From positions 6,564,001 through 6,628,000 of the forward strand of contig NZ_CP066356.1 in NCBI RefSeq assembly GCF_023278185.1: a stretch of DNA of 64,000 nt, given 5' to 3'. The notes under the pieces are model-generated. The model saw only the letters and a list, made by a program, of their open reading frames with translations, was not told where the DNA came from and did no database searches. Positions 26,333 to 35,778 of this stretch are shown here, one piece after another (position 1 is the stretch's first letter; every line of letters begins with the position of its first letter). The DNA comes from Bradyrhizobium elkanii USDA 76 (GTDB taxonomy: Bacteria; Pseudomonadota; Alphaproteobacteria; Rhizobiales; Xanthobacteraceae). Both the position numbers and the translations under genes were made by a program.

Positions 26333-28075
26333 TTATCCGGTCCGCGCTACGTTGCCCTGCGCTGATCCGCGCGACAGCCAGTTGGCGCCGCCGATCAGGA
26401 CACCGAGCAGCAGCGTCTGCACCAGGCTGAAGGCCGCGGTCTTGCCGATATTGCCGCCCTCGTAATAGTCGAGCAGCAGCACCGACATCACCATGGTGTT
26501 GCTGGTGTAGAGGAACAGCGACGAGCCGAGCTCGCGGATCGCCAGCACGAACAGCAGCGTCATCGACGCCAGCACGCCCGGCCGCGCCAGCGGCAAAACG
26601 ATCGTCCTGATGGTGCCGAGCACGCCCTTGCCGCAGACCCAGGCGGCCTCCTCGAGCTCGCGGTGGATTTGCAGGAACGAGGTCGACAGCGCCTTCACGG
26701 TGTCCGGCATGAAGCGCGCAATGAAGGCCAGCGCGAGAATCCAGATCGTGCCGTAGAGCCCGCCCGGCACGCCGATCCAGGCCCAGAGATAGGCGACGCC
26801 CACCACCAGCCCGGGGATCGCGACCGGCAGGGTCGAGATCAGGTCGATGGCGCCGCGCCCGCTGACGCGGGTGCGATGGATGGTGTAGCCGATCGCAAAG
26901 GCGAGCGCGCCGCCGACCACAGCCGTGATGACGCCGACCTCGACCGCATTGTAGATCGACCGCATCGTCAACGGATTGTCGAAGATGCTCTCGAAATGCG
27001 TCAGCGAATATTGCCGCATGTCGAACAGGCTCGCGACGTCGCGGATGAACATGAACTTGCGGAACGCCGCGACGATCAGCGCCAGCGACGGCAGCACCAC
27101 GACGATGAGGAGGTAGACGATCCCGATCGCGAAGGTGAGCCAGCGCCACGGCCCGAGATCGAGGCTGCGCGGCCGGAACGCCTTGCCCGCGACGGTGGTA
27201 TAGCTGCGCCCGCTCAGCAATTTCTGCTGCAGATAGACCAGCAGCCCCGTGACCACCATCAGGATGATCGCGACCGCCGCCGCGGTGTTGTAGAGCGGCG
27301 GCGACCAGTTGGTGAGCTTGAAGATGTAGGTGGTGAGCACGCTCAGGTTGGTCGGCGCCCCGAGCACGGCCGGGATGCCGTAGATGCCGAGCATCACGAT
27401 GAACGACAGCAGCATGCCCGAGACGATTGCCGGCATGATCAGCGGGAACGTCACCGTGAACAGGGTCGCGACCGGGCTCGCGCCGGAGATTTCCGCGGCC
27501 TCCTCCAGGCTCGGGTCCATGTTGCGCAGCGCCGACGAGGTGAACATGTAGACGTACGGCGCATAGTAGATGCCGAACACGAACACCAGGCCCCACATCG
27601 AGTAGAGATCGACGCGCAGGTCGGAGCCCATCCACTTGAACATCGTGTTGATCAAGCCGGTCTTCGGCGAACCGAGAATAGCCCAGGCCACGCCGGCGAC
27701 CAGCGGCGGCGCGAACAGCGGCAGGATGCTGGCCGCGGCGATGAAGCCCTTGAATGGCGTGTTGGTGCGCACCACGATCCAGGAAAACAGGAGCCCGATC
27801 GCGACCGCGATCACCGTGCCGCCGCCGCAAGCAATCAGCGTGTTGAGCAGCGCTTCGGCGACATTCGGATTGGCCAGCACAGCGAGGAAATTGGCGATCG
27901 ACAAATGGCTCAGGCTGAGACGGATGCCGTCGACCACCGGATTGGTGTCGGTGAGGGCACCGAGCAGCAGCATGAAGACGGGATAGATGACCAGGAAGGT
28001 CAGGATCGCCAGCAATGCCGCGACCCAGAGACCGGTGAACGCGCGGCGGCGAGTTCCCTCGCTGGCGCTTCGCAT
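26333..28075 (-). CDS. Two-domain ABC permease (AfuB-like, fused)
   Basis: A 580-aa inner-membrane protein with two BPD_transp_1 halves, about 12 helices in all. The first half ends before residue about 300 (EEAAEISGASPVATLFTVTF is its EAA loop). The second half carries EEAAWVCGKGVLGTIRTIVL as its EAA loop. It is fused as in ferric-ion permeases, so it forms the channel alone. The start is uncertain: the ATG at 28075 (MRSASEGTRRR) has only a weak ribosome site, and the frame continues to 28303. It is first in the importer operon. Confidence 0.82.
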   Translation of the reverse strand: MRSASEGTRRRAFTGLWVAALLAILTFLVIYPVFMLLLGALTDTNPVVDGIRLSLSHLSIANFLAVLANPNVAEALLNTLIACGGGTVIAVAIGLLFSWIVVRTNTPFKGFIAAASILPLFAPPLVAGVAWAILGSPKTGLINTMFKWMGSDLRVDLYSMWGLVFVFGIYYAPYVYMFTSSALRNMDPSLEEAAEISGASPVATLFTVTFPLIMPAIVSGMLLSFIVMLGIYGIPAVLGAPTNLSVLTTYIFKLTNWSPPLYNTAAAVAIILMVVTGLLVYLQQKLLSGRSYTTVAGKAFRPRSLDLGPWRWLTFAIGIVYLLIVVVLPSLALIVAAFRKFMFIRDVASLFDMRQYSLTHFESIFDNPLTMRSIYNAVEVGVITAVVGGALAFAIGYTIHRTRVSGRGAIDLISTLPVAIPGLVVGVAYLWAWIGVPGGLYGTIWILALAFIARFMPDTVKALSTSFLQIHRELEEAAWVCGKGVLGTIRTIVLPLARPGVLASMTLLFVLAIRELGSSLFLYTSNTMVMSVLLLDYYEGGNIGKTAAFSLVQTLLLGVLIGGANWLSRGSAQGNVARTG

Positions 28076-28276
28076 AGCTTCGCTGCGCCGGTCGGCCTGT
28101 CCGTGCAATGCGCGTTCCCTCTTGCGGCCCGATCTGACGCCGGGCCTGCTTGTATACCAAGGGTAGTCGATCGCGACTGTGACGCAAGCTATCCGAAAGT
28201 CGCTTCGGCGCGATTCTGTGACGCACCGCGGGAACACGAAATCGATTGATCGCGCTCGCACGCTGCATCCACCGCC

Positions 28277-28399
28277 GTCGTCCCGGCGCAGGCCGGGACC
28301 CATACTCCGCAGCGGATGTCTTGAACGGGACTCGTCGTTTCAGCATTGCCCGACAAGCAGCATCGGTGGTTATTGGTCCCGGCCTGCGCCGGGACGAGG
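28277..28399. repeat. Inverted-repeat element, GTCCCGGCGCAGGCCGGGAC family
   Basis: GTCGTCCCGGCGCAGGCCGG near 28277 and its reverse complement near 28374-28397 bracket about 75 bases. Each end is itself a near palindrome. A second element of the same design and size is at 39635-39757. It lies in the 556-base gap between the ABC permease and the darcynin gene, which otherwise holds only the next repeat. Confidence 0.75.
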
Positions 28400-28443
28400 A
28401 TGTGGGTGGGGCGCAATTCGAGATGTCAAAACAGCCACTCGGT

Positions 28444-28551
28444 GTCATCACCCGCGAAAGCGAAAGCGGGTGATCCAGTATTCCAGAGACGCCAGTGCTT
28501 GAGCCGACGGGCCGCGGCGTAATGGATCGCCCGATCGAGCCGGGCGATGAC
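28444..28551. repeat. Dispersed palindromic repeat, GTCATCACCCGC...GGGCGATGAC type
   Basis: The element begins GTCATCACCCGCGAAAGCG with an internal hairpin (CACCCGC / GCGGGTG) and ends GAGCCGGGCGATGAC. I recall this form from Bradyrhizobium intergenic regions; it occurs once in the window. It fills the gap before the darcynin gene's 3' end. Confidence 0.5.
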
Positions 28552-28631
28552 AGATGTGGATGGGAACGCAGTTGCGTCGCCACAGGCTGCCGGAACGCCG
28601 GCCCGGAACGATCCGGGCCGGCGTCGGCATT

Positions 28632-28994
28632 CTAGGCAAGGTAATTGCCTTCGAGCGCCGGCATGATGTCGAGCACTTCGAAGTAATGGTCCCAGAACCT
28701 CGTCTCGCGCAGGTGGTCGCAGAACCACGCCCAGGCCGAGAGGTCATCGGTCTCGCAGATCATGACGTCGGTCGCCCTGGTCGAGAAGGCCTCCGGCTCG
28801 AACCACCGCACCTTCAGCTCCGGACGGCGCCGGAGCAAAGGAATGACCTCCTCATGCAGGAAGGCGAGGCGCTGCTCGGTCTTCAGATCGAGCCAGTGCC
28901 GCGTGGTCTTGACCATGACGAAGATATGAAACCTGTGCGGATCGTCCTCGTGTTCGGGAAGCACGGGGGACGAGGTCGTTTGCAGTGTCACCAT
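28632..28994 (-). CDS. Darcynin-like small protein
   Basis: A 120-aa soluble protein. FHIFVMVKTTRHWLDLKTEQ, then KVRWFEPEAFSTRATDVMIC, then FWDHYFEVLDIMPALEGNY match the darcynin family as I remember it: small alpha/beta barrel-like proteins of unknown function. The ATG at 28994 follows AAAGGAGAA. It is divergent from the TetR gene with a perfect palindrome between them, so it is the likely TetR target. Possible role: binding or turning over a small organic molecule, which is inference. Confidence 0.75.
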   Translation of the reverse strand: MVTLQTTSSPVLPEHEDDPHRFHIFVMVKTTRHWLDLKTEQRLAFLHEEVIPLLRRRPELKVRWFEPEAFSTRATDVMICETDDLSAWAWFCDHLRETRFWDHYFEVLDIMPALEGNYLA

Positions 28995-29019
28995 TGATCG
29001 GTTCTCCTTTCACGGTCAT

Positions 29020-29041
29020 AATGTGAGCAATTGCTCATATT
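29020..29041. promoter_or_regulatory. TetR operator palindrome
   Basis: AATGTGAGCAATTGCTCATATT is centred at 29030/29031: half-sites AATgTGAGCAA and TTGCTCAtATT match at all but one position. It lies 25 bases upstream of the darcynin start and 30 bases upstream of the TetR start, the usual place for a TetR autoregulatory operator. (The two halves are 11 bases each.). Confidence 0.75.
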
Positions 29042-29070
29042 CCACAACTCGCGTTTTGGGAGACGCCCTC

Positions 29071-29694
29071 ATGCCGGCGAAGCGGCGTACAAAAGCCCGG
29101 AAACAGCCGCTTCAGCAGCGTTCGCGGGAAACCGTAGCGGTGATTCTGGAAGCGGCGGCTCGCGTTCTGGAGGCGCGCGGGCTCGAGGGCTACAACACCA
29201 ATGCGGTGGCCGAGCGCGGCGGGATCAGCGTCGGATCGGTGTACCAGTACTTCCCCAACAAGGACGCGCTGACGCTGGCATTGATCGGCAGGTTCGAGGA
29301 CGCGTTGCTGGCGAAAGTCCGGGATGCGGTCGCGGCATCCGAGGGCAAGAGCCTGACGGCGTCGCTCAACCTGATCGTTCGGGCCCAGTTCGAGGCACAT
29401 GCCGAGCGGGCCGGGCTCAATCGCATTCTGGAGGCCGAGGAGGATCGGCTGCGCCCGGCGTCATCGGGCGCGTCAGCGGCCGGCGAACTGAAGGAACTGA
29501 TCGCCGCCCTGCTGGCCCGGCATCGTCGTGAGATCGCAAGGCCAGTCGATCATGACGCCGTCGAGGATTTGATCGTGATCAGCCGCGCCATGGTCGACCA
29601 CGCGCTTCAAAACGACCTCTCGCAGGCTTCGGCCAGCCGCCGGGTGCTGCGCGCCATCGAGGGATATCTGTTCTGTCCGCGGCGGGACTTTTGA
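29071..29694 (+). CDS. TetR family transcriptional regulator
   Basis: A 207-aa regulator. The N-terminal helix-turn-helix (residues about 12-60) has RSRETVAVILEAAARVLEAR and GGISVGSVYQYFPNKDALTL, the TetR hallmark. The ligand domain follows and is unassigned. The ATG at 29071 follows GGGAG; the upstream in-frame GTG at 29023 lies inside the operator and is rejected. It probably represses itself and the divergent darcynin-like gene. The DHA2 exporter gene follows 73 bases downstream on the same strand and may be a second target. Confidence 0.88.
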   Translation: MPAKRRTKARKQPLQQRSRETVAVILEAAARVLEARGLEGYNTNAVAERGGISVGSVYQYFPNKDALTLALIGRFEDALLAKVRDAVAASEGKSLTASLNLIVRAQFEAHAERAGLNRILEAEEDRLRPASSGASAAGELKELIAALLARHRREIARPVDHDAVEDLIVISRAMVDHALQNDLSQASASRRVLRAIEGYLFCPRRDF

Positions 29695-29767
29695 CGCTTC
29701 CGGCTAGGCCGCTTCGCATACGCATCATGCAATGCCGCGGCTGGGGAACGGGATGCCGGCGTAGTAC

Positions 29768-31198
29768 ATGGCGGTCCCGGAGACATTTTCAGGCATGCTC
29801 GAGAAGACCCCGACCACCGCGGCAGCGATCACCGACGGACTGCCAGATGGGTTGCCCTGGGAGCGGCGACGCTGGGCGGTGGCCGCGATCTTCACGGCGC
29901 TGGCGATGGCCTCGCTCGATACCGCGATCGCCAATATCGCGCTGCCGGCGATCGCGAGCGATCTGCATGTCAGCCCTGCGGAAGTGGTCTGGGTCGTCAA
30001 CGTCTATCAGATCGCGCTGGTCGCGACGCTGCTGCCGCTCGGCGCGCTCGGCGAGATCGTCGGCCATCAGCGAATCTATCTCGGCGGCCTGCTGCTGTTC
30101 ACATTGGCGTCACTCGGCTGTGCGCTGGCGTGGTCGCTGCCGAGCCTGCTGGTTGCGCGCACCCTGCAAGGGCTCGGCGCCAGCGGCCTGATGAGCGTCA
30201 ACACCGCGCTGGTGCGCTTCGTCTATCCGAGCCGGATGCACGGCCGCGGCTTCGGCCACAATGCGCTGGTGGTCGCGACCGCCTTTACGCTGGGGCCGAC
30301 CATCGCCTCTGGAATCCTCGCGCTCGGCCCATGGCCCTGGCTGTTCGCCGTCAACATTCCCTTCGGCGTCGTCGCGTTGCTGATCGGCATGAAGACGCTG
30401 CCGACGACGCCGCGCGCCACCCACGCTTTCGATTTCACCGGCGCAGCGCTGGCCTGCGCCTGTCTCGGCCTCTTCATCATCGGCATCGGCAGCGCCGCGC
30501 ACAAGGCTGCGCCGGCGCTCGTCATCGCCGAGCTGGTCGGCGCGCTGGTGATCGGCTGGATCCTGACCCGGCGGCATGCCGATCATCCGGCGCCGATGCT
30601 GCCGATCGACCTGTTCCGGCGGCCGATCTTCGCGCTGTCCGCCGCGACCGCCGTCTGCTCATTCGCTGTGCAGGGCCTCGCCTTCGTATCGCTGCCGTTC
30701 TACTTCGAGGACATATTGCACCGCTCGCAGGTCGAGACCGGCTTCTTCATGACGCCCTGGCCGCTGGTGGTCGCCTTCATGGCGCCGATCGACGGCCGGC
30801 TGTCGGACCGCTATCCGGCCGGCATCCTCGGCGGCATCGGCATGCTGCTGCTCGGACTTGGCATGGTGCTGCTCGCGACCCTGCCGGCCGAGCCCAGCGT
30901 CGCCAACATCGTCTGGCGCACGATGATCTGCGGCATCGGCTTCGGCTTCTTCCAGACCCCGAACATGAAGGCGATCATGTCGAGCGCGCCGTCGCATCGC
31001 AGCGGCAGCGCGAGTGGCATCGTCGCGACCGCGCGGCTGACCGGGCAGACCACCGGCGCCGCCCTCGCCGCGCTCTGCTTCGCGCTGGCCGATCGTGAGG
31101 GCGCGACCGTGGCGCTGGCGCTGGGTGCCGGATTTGCCGCGCTCGGCAGCGTCATGAGCTTCCTGCGCCTCGCGGTCGCTTCGCCGCAAAAGTCATGA
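29768..31198 (+). CDS. MFS multidrug efflux transporter, DHA2 family
   Basis: A 476-aa integral membrane protein, likely 14 TM. DTAIANIALPAIASDL is the family D1 motif, VARTLQGLGASGLMSVNTAL follows TM4, and GPTIASGILALGPWPWLFAV is the antiporter motif C in TM5. It would export organic compounds using the proton gradient. The start is uncertain: the ATG at 29768 has no clear ribosome site, while the ATG at 29795 is preceded by GGAGA. It follows the TetR gene in the same direction. Confidence 0.87.
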   Translation: MAVPETFSGMLEKTPTTAAAITDGLPDGLPWERRRWAVAAIFTALAMASLDTAIANIALPAIASDLHVSPAEVVWVVNVYQIALVATLLPLGALGEIVGHQRIYLGGLLLFTLASLGCALAWSLPSLLVARTLQGLGASGLMSVNTALVRFVYPSRMHGRGFGHNALVVATAFTLGPTIASGILALGPWPWLFAVNIPFGVVALLIGMKTLPTTPRATHAFDFTGAALACACLGLFIIGIGSAAHKAAPALVIAELVGALVIGWILTRRHADHPAPMLPIDLFRRPIFALSAATAVCSFAVQGLAFVSLPFYFEDILHRSQVETGFFMTPWPLVVAFMAPIDGRLSDRYPAGILGGIGMLLLGLGMVLLATLPAEPSVANIVWRTMICGIGFGFFQTPNMKAIMSSAPSHRSGSASGIVATARLTGQTTGAALAALCFALADREGATVALALGAGFAALGSVMSFLRLAVASPQKS

Positions 31199-31351
31199 CA
31201 GGTATGCGGCGCGCACAGTCCGCGGCCAAACACCACAGCATCAACTTTCTTTCGCGCTGCGAGCGCATTTTCTTGATTTGAACCGTTCCAGTTTCAAGGC
31301 CAACATCGCCCCGCAGTCCGGTCGGAGGATCGGACCATTCAGGGGATCGCG

Positions 31352-31801
31352 ATGGCAAACCTCAAAATCAACGGCAAGACAATCACAGTAGACGTCGAGG
31401 ACGACACGCCACTGTTGTGGGCTATCAGAGAGAACGTCGGACTGACAGGGACCAAATACGGCTGCGGCATCGCCCAATGCGGCGCCTGCACCGTGCATAT
31501 CGACGGCGTCGCAATGCGCTCCTGCGGCGTCACGGTGAGCGAGGCGGCCGGCAAGGAGATCACCACGATCGAGGGTCTCGCGGCGGGCGGCGTGATGCAC
31601 AAGGTGCAGCTCGCCTGGATCGCCAGCGACGTGCCGCAATGCGGCTATTGCCAGAGCGGCATGATCATGGCCGTCGCGGCGCTCTTGAAGGACAATCCGA
31701 AGCCGACCGACGACGACATCAACGACGCCATCACCAATATCTGCCGCTGCGGCACCTTCCAGCAGGTGCGCGAGGCGATCCATGCTGCCGCGAACGCATA
31801 A
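31352..31801 (+). CDS. (2Fe-2S) small subunit of IorA-type molybdenum hydroxylase
   Basis: A 149-aa protein. The plant-type cluster is C38, C43, C46, C58 ([14 protein letters not shown]) and the second cluster is C97, C100, C131, C133 ([10 protein letters not shown] and CRCGTF). This matches the alpha subunit of isoquinoline 1-oxidoreductase and related aldehyde or heterocycle hydroxylases. The ATG follows CAGGGGATC. It lies 10 bases before the large subunit gene. The dimer lacks a FAD subunit, so electrons would pass to a cytochrome or quinone. Confidence 0.9.
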   Translation: MANLKINGKTITVDVEDDTPLLWAIRENVGLTGTKYGCGIAQCGACTVHIDGVAMRSCGVTVSEAAGKEITTIEGLAAGGVMHKVQLAWIASDVPQCGYCQSGMIMAVAALLKDNPKPTDDDINDAITNICRCGTFQQVREAIHAAANA

Positions 31802-31811
31802 GGACGCAGCG

Positions 31812-33998
31812 ATGAACCAGCACGTCATGCCAAAACTGAATCGCCGCGCCTTTGTGATCGGCACCGCAACCGCCGGCGCCGGCCTCGCGCTCGGCCTCGA
31901 TCTGCCGTTCGGCGGCCCCGCCGTGGTGCGCGCAGCCGACGGCGCCCCCGAGGTCAACGCCTGGGTCGTGATCCGGCCCGACGACACCGTGGTGATCCGC
32001 ATCGCCCGCTCCGAGATGGGCCAGGGCACGCTGACCGGCCTCGCCCAGCTCGTCGCTGAAGAACTGGAATGCGACTGGTCGAAGGTCACGACAGAATATC
32101 CGACGCCCGGCCAGAGCGTCGCCCGCAAGCGCGCCTGGGGCGATTTCTCGACCGGTGGCAGCCGCGGCATCCGCACCTCGCAGGACTATGTCCGCAGGGG
32201 CGGCGCCACCGCGCGCGTGATGCTGGTCCAGGCGGCAGCCAACGAGTGGAAGGTGCCGGCCTCGGAATGCAAGGCCGCCAACAGCGTCATCACCCACACG
32301 GCCTCGGGCAAGACGACGACCTACGGCAAGGTCGCGGAAGCCGCAGCCAAGCTCGAGCCGCCGGCCGACGTCAAGCTGAAGGACCCGAAGGACTGGACTA
32401 TCGCCGGCAAGGGCCTGAAGCGGCTCGACACATCAGACAAGACCACCGGCAAGATGGTCTACGGCATCGACGTCAAGCTGCCGGGCATGCTGAATGCCGC
32501 GATCAAGGATTGCCCGGTGTTCGGCGGCAAGGTGAAGAGCTTTGACGAAGCCAAGATCGCCGGCATGAAGGGCGTCAAGAAGGTGGTGCAGGTCGGCGAC
32601 AGCGCCGTTGCCGTCGTCGCCGACACCTGGTGGCACGCCAAGACCGCGCTGGATGCGCTGCCGATCGTCTGGGACGAAGGCCCCAACGCCAAGGTCTCCA
32701 GCGAGACGATCGCGACATGGCTCGCCGAAGGTCTCGACAATGCGCAGCCGGCCTACATCGGCAACCAGAACGGCGATGCCAAGGCGGCGATCGCTGCTGC
32801 TGCCAAGAAGGTCGAGGCGGTCTACAACTATCCTTACCAGAACCACGCCACGATGGAGCCGATGAACGCCACCGTGCTCTACACGCCTGACAAATGCGAG
32901 GTGTGGTGCGGCACGCAAAATGGCGAGGCGGCCTTCGCCGCGGCGCTCGAGGCCTCCGGCCTGCCGGCGGAGAAGGTCGACGTGCACAAGCTGATGCTTG
33001 GCGGCGGCTTCGGCCGGCGCGGCATGACCGACTATGTGCGGCAGGCGGTGGCGATCGCCAAGCAGATGCCGGGCACGCCGATCAAGCTGTTGTGGTCGCG
33101 CGAAGAGGACATGCAGCACGGCAAGTATCACCCGATCACGCAGTGCAAGCTGACCGGCGCGTTCGATGCCGACAACAATTTGGTCGCGCTGCATTACCGG
33201 CTGTCGGGCCAATCCATCCTGTTCTCGGTGCGCCCGGAAGCATTGCAGAACGGCATGGACCCCGCCGCGTTCCAGGGCGTCGCGCAAGCCGGCGAGGCCG
33301 CGATCGGCTACTCGGTACCGAACCTGCTGGTCGAGCATTCGATGCGCAACCCGCACGTCCCGCCGGGCTTCTGGCGCGGCGTCAACGTCAATCACAACGC
33401 GATCTACATGGAATGCTTCATGGACGAGCTGGCGCTATCCGTCGGCCAGGACCCACTCGAATTCCGCCGCAAGCTGATGGGCAAGCACCCCAAGCATCTC
33501 GCTGTGCTCAACGCCGTGGCCGAGAAGATCGGCTGGGGCACGCCGGCACCGCAGGGCGTCTATCGCGGCATCGCGCAGGTGATGGGCTATGGCAGCTATG
33601 TTGCCGGCGCCGCCGAGATCTCGGTGACCGACGGCAGCAAGATCAAGGTGCATCGCATCGTCGCCTCCACCGACCCCGGCTATGTCGTCAATCCGGCGCA
33701 GGTGGAACGGCAGATCGCGGGCTCCTTCGTCTACGGCCTCAGCGCGCTGTTCTACGGCGGCTGCACCGTGAAGGACGGCCGCATCGAGCAGACCAATTTC
33801 GACACCTACAACTCGATGCGCATCAACGAGATGCCGAAGGTGGAAGCGGTGATGGTACCGAGCGGCGGGTTCTGGGGCGGCGTCGGCGAGCCGACCATCG
33901 GCGTCGCGGCACCGGCGGTGCTGAACGCCTATTTCGCCGCGACGGGCAAGCGCATCCGCAGCTTCCCGCTGCGCAACCAGAACATCAGCTTCGCCTGA
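31812..33998 (+). CDS. Molybdopterin-binding large subunit of IorB-type hydroxylase, Tat-exported
   Basis: A 728-aa protein with a twin-arginine signal (LNRRAFVIGTATAGAGLALG, residues about 7-26), so the complex is periplasmic. Conserved xanthine-oxidase-family stretches are SEMGQGTLTGLAQLVAEEL, MLGGGFGRRGMTDYVRQAV and the terminal GVGEPTIGVAAPAVLNA with its catalytic Glu. The ATG at 31812 follows AAGGACG. No cytochrome domain is attached, unlike NicB below. A strong terminator follows. The substrate may be an aldehyde or N-heterocycle. Confidence 0.9.
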   Translation: MNQHVMPKLNRRAFVIGTATAGAGLALGLDLPFGGPAVVRAADGAPEVNAWVVIRPDDTVVIRIARSEMGQGTLTGLAQLVAEELECDWSKVTTEYPTPGQSVARKRAWGDFSTGGSRGIRTSQDYVRRGGATARVMLVQAAANEWKVPASECKAANSVITHTASGKTTTYGKVAEAAAKLEPPADVKLKDPKDWTIAGKGLKRLDTSDKTTGKMVYGIDVKLPGMLNAAIKDCPVFGGKVKSFDEAKIAGMKGVKKVVQVGDSAVAVVADTWWHAKTALDALPIVWDEGPNAKVSSETIATWLAEGLDNAQPAYIGNQNGDAKAAIAAAAKKVEAVYNYPYQNHATMEPMNATVLYTPDKCEVWCGTQNGEAAFAAALEASGLPAEKVDVHKLMLGGGFGRRGMTDYVRQAVAIAKQMPGTPIKLLWSREEDMQHGKYHPITQCKLTGAFDADNNLVALHYRLSGQSILFSVRPEALQNGMDPAAFQGVAQAGEAAIGYSVPNLLVEHSMRNPHVPPGFWRGVNVNHNAIYMECFMDELALSVGQDPLEFRRKLMGKHPKHLAVLNAVAEKIGWGTPAPQGVYRGIAQVMGYGSYVAGAAEISVTDGSKIKVHRIVASTDPGYVVNPAQVERQIAGSFVYGLSALFYGGCTVKDGRIEQTNFDTYNSMRINEMPKVEAVMVPSGGFWGGVGEPTIGVAAPAVLNAYFAATGKRIRSFPLRNQNISFA

Positions 33999-34006
33999 TC
34001 AAACCC

Positions 34007-34043
34007 GAAGCGGCGGCCGCAACCGGCCGCCGCTTCCTTTTTT
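34007..34043 (+). terminator. Rho-independent terminator between iorB-like and soxF-like genes
   Basis: A perfect 13-bp stem GAAGCGGCGGCCG / CGGCCGCCGCTTC with a 4-base loop is followed by CTTTTTT (34037-34043). It is the best intrinsic terminator in the window. It ends only 13 bases before the soxF-like ATG. Confidence 0.85.
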
Positions 34044-34056
34044 CGGATTCTCGTGC

Positions 34057-35328
34057 ATGGCCGTCACGCGTCATCAGACGCGCAGGGATGTGATCCGTGG
34101 CGCCGCTGCCGTCGCAGCGGCCGCCCTGGCGCGTCCGGCGCTAGCGCAGGCGGCGCCGCGCATCGCGGTGATCGGCGGCGGCTTCGGCGGCGCGGCCTGC
34201 GCGCGGGCGCTGCGGCGGCTCGACACAAAGCTCCAGGTCACGCTGATCGAGCCGAACAGGACTTTCACCGCCTGCCCGTTCAGCAACGAGGTGATCGCGG
34301 GTCTGCGCGAGCTTGCCGCGCAGCAATTCACCTATGACAAGGTTGCGGCCGACGGCATCACGGTCGCCGCGCAGGCGGCGACGAAGGTCGATGCCCAGGC
34401 GCGCAGCATCGCGCTCGCTGACGGGACAACGCTGTCCTATGACCGGCTGGTGCTGGCCCCCGGCATCGACATGCGCTTCGACGCCCTCTCCGGCTATGAC
34501 GAGGCGGCGGCCGAAAAGATGCCGCACGCCTGGAAGGCCGGCGAGCAAACCATGCTGCTGCGCAGGCAGCTTGAAGCCATGGACGATGGCGGCCTCGTCG
34601 TGATCGCGGTGCCGGCTGCGCCGCTGCGCTGTCCGCCCGCGCCTTACGAGCGCGCCAGCCTGATCGCGCATTATCTGAAGGCGAACAAGCCGAAGTCGAA
34701 AATCCTGGTGCTCGACGCCAAGGACAATTACTCGCAGCAGAAGCTGTTCGAGAAGGCCTGGACGGAGCTCTATCCCGGCATGATCGAACGGATTGCGCTG
34801 TCGCAGGGCGGACGGGTGACGTCGGTCGATCCGGCGACGAATGAGATCGTCACCGACTTCGGCAACTACACCGCCGCGGTCGCCAATGTGATCCCGCCGC
34901 AAAGAGCCGGCCGCATTGCCGACATCGCCGGAGCCGCCGACCACACCGGCTGGTGCCCGATCGATCCCGTTACCTTTGCTTCAAAGCTCGTTCCCAACAT
35001 CCACGTCATCGGAGATGCCGCGATCGCCGGCGGCATCCCGAAATCCGCCTCCGCCGCGGCGGCCCAAGGCCGCGCCTGCGCGGCCGCGATCGTCAACTCC
35101 CTGGCGGGCAAGGCGCCGGAGACGCCGCGGCTCGATGGCGCCTGCTACAACACGGTCGCTCCCGGCTACGCCTTCTCGCTGAAGGGCATCTATCGGCCCA
35201 AGGAAGATCAGTACGCCGAGGCCGAGGTCACCACGAGCCCGGTCGACGCGCCGCGCGAGGCGCGCCAGCAAGAAGCTGACCAAGCGTTCGGCTGGTTCAA
35301 GAGGATCACGGGAGAGGCCTTTGGCTAG
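34057..35328 (+). CDS. soxF: FAD-dependent sulfide dehydrogenase flavoprotein, SoxF/FccB-like
   Basis: A 423-aa periplasmic flavoprotein of the flavocytochrome c sulfide dehydrogenase type, which oxidises sulfide and passes electrons to cytochrome c. The Tat signal is TRRDVIRGAAAVAAAALARP; the FAD motif is GGGFGG (about 40-45); the family motifs TACPFSNEV (C72) and RCPPAPYERA (C near 189) and the C-terminal HVIGDAAIAGGIPKSASAAA are present. The ATG at 34057 has no evident Shine-Dalgarno. It overlaps the SoxX gene by 8 bases. In other sox loci SoxF boosts thiosulfate oxidation. Confidence 0.85.
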   Translation: MAVTRHQTRRDVIRGAAAVAAAALARPALAQAAPRIAVIGGGFGGAACARALRRLDTKLQVTLIEPNRTFTACPFSNEVIAGLRELAAQQFTYDKVAADGITVAAQAATKVDAQARSIALADGTTLSYDRLVLAPGIDMRFDALSGYDEAAAEKMPHAWKAGEQTMLLRRQLEAMDDGGLVVIAVPAAPLRCPPAPYERASLIAHYLKANKPKSKILVLDAKDNYSQQKLFEKAWTELYPGMIERIALSQGGRVTSVDPATNEIVTDFGNYTAAVANVIPPQRAGRIADIAGAADHTGWCPIDPVTFASKLVPNIHVIGDAAIAGGIPKSASAAAAQGRACAAAIVNSLAGKAPETPRLDGACYNTVAPGYAFSLKGIYRPKEDQYAEAEVTTSPVDAPREARQQEADQAFGWFKRITGEAFG

Positions 35329-35770
35329 CCTCACCCGCACAATGCTTCTCGCCGCCGGACTGTTCGCCGCCTGCTGGCCCGCAAACGCCGAGGAGCTACG
35401 GCCCTACACCGTCGCGGGCGATGCGATTCCAGCCTCGCTGACGGGAACCAAGGGCGATGTCGCGCGCGGCCGCGCGCTGATCGTCGAGCGTTCCTCCACT
35501 TGCATCCTCTGTCACAGCGGCCCATTTCCCGAGCAGGCGTTCCAGGGCGACCTTGCGCCAAACCTCGCCGGCAGCGGCAGCCGCTGGTCGGAGGGACAGT
35601 TGCGGCTCCGCCTGGTCGATGCGTCGCATCTCAATGCGGCGACGATCATGCCGTCCTACTATCGCGTCGACGGGCTCGCGCGGGTCGGCACCTCATGGCG
35701 CGGCAAGCCGATCCTGTCGGCGGAGCAGATCGAGGATATCGTGGCGTATCTGGTCACGCTAAGGAACTAG
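35321..35770 (+). CDS. soxX: Monoheme cytochrome c, SoxX
   Basis: A 149-aa secreted cytochrome. The signal covers residues 1-23 (LLAAGLFAACWPANA). The heme site is CILCH (C61-H65) and the distal Met is likely that of TIMPSYYRVD, both as in SoxX. The start is TTG at 35321: GGGAGAGG lies just before it, and it couples to the soxF stop; the next ATG at 35342 would shorten the signal. SoxX pairs with SoxA to load sulfur compounds on SoxY. Confidence 0.87.
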   Translation: MASLTRTMLLAAGLFAACWPANAEELRPYTVAGDAIPASLTGTKGDVARGRALIVERSSTCILCHSGPFPEQAFQGDLAPNLAGSGSRWSEGQLRLRLVDASHLNAATIMPSYYRVDGLARVGTSWRGKPILSAEQIEDIVAYLVTLRN

Positions 35771-35778
35771 GACAAGCG

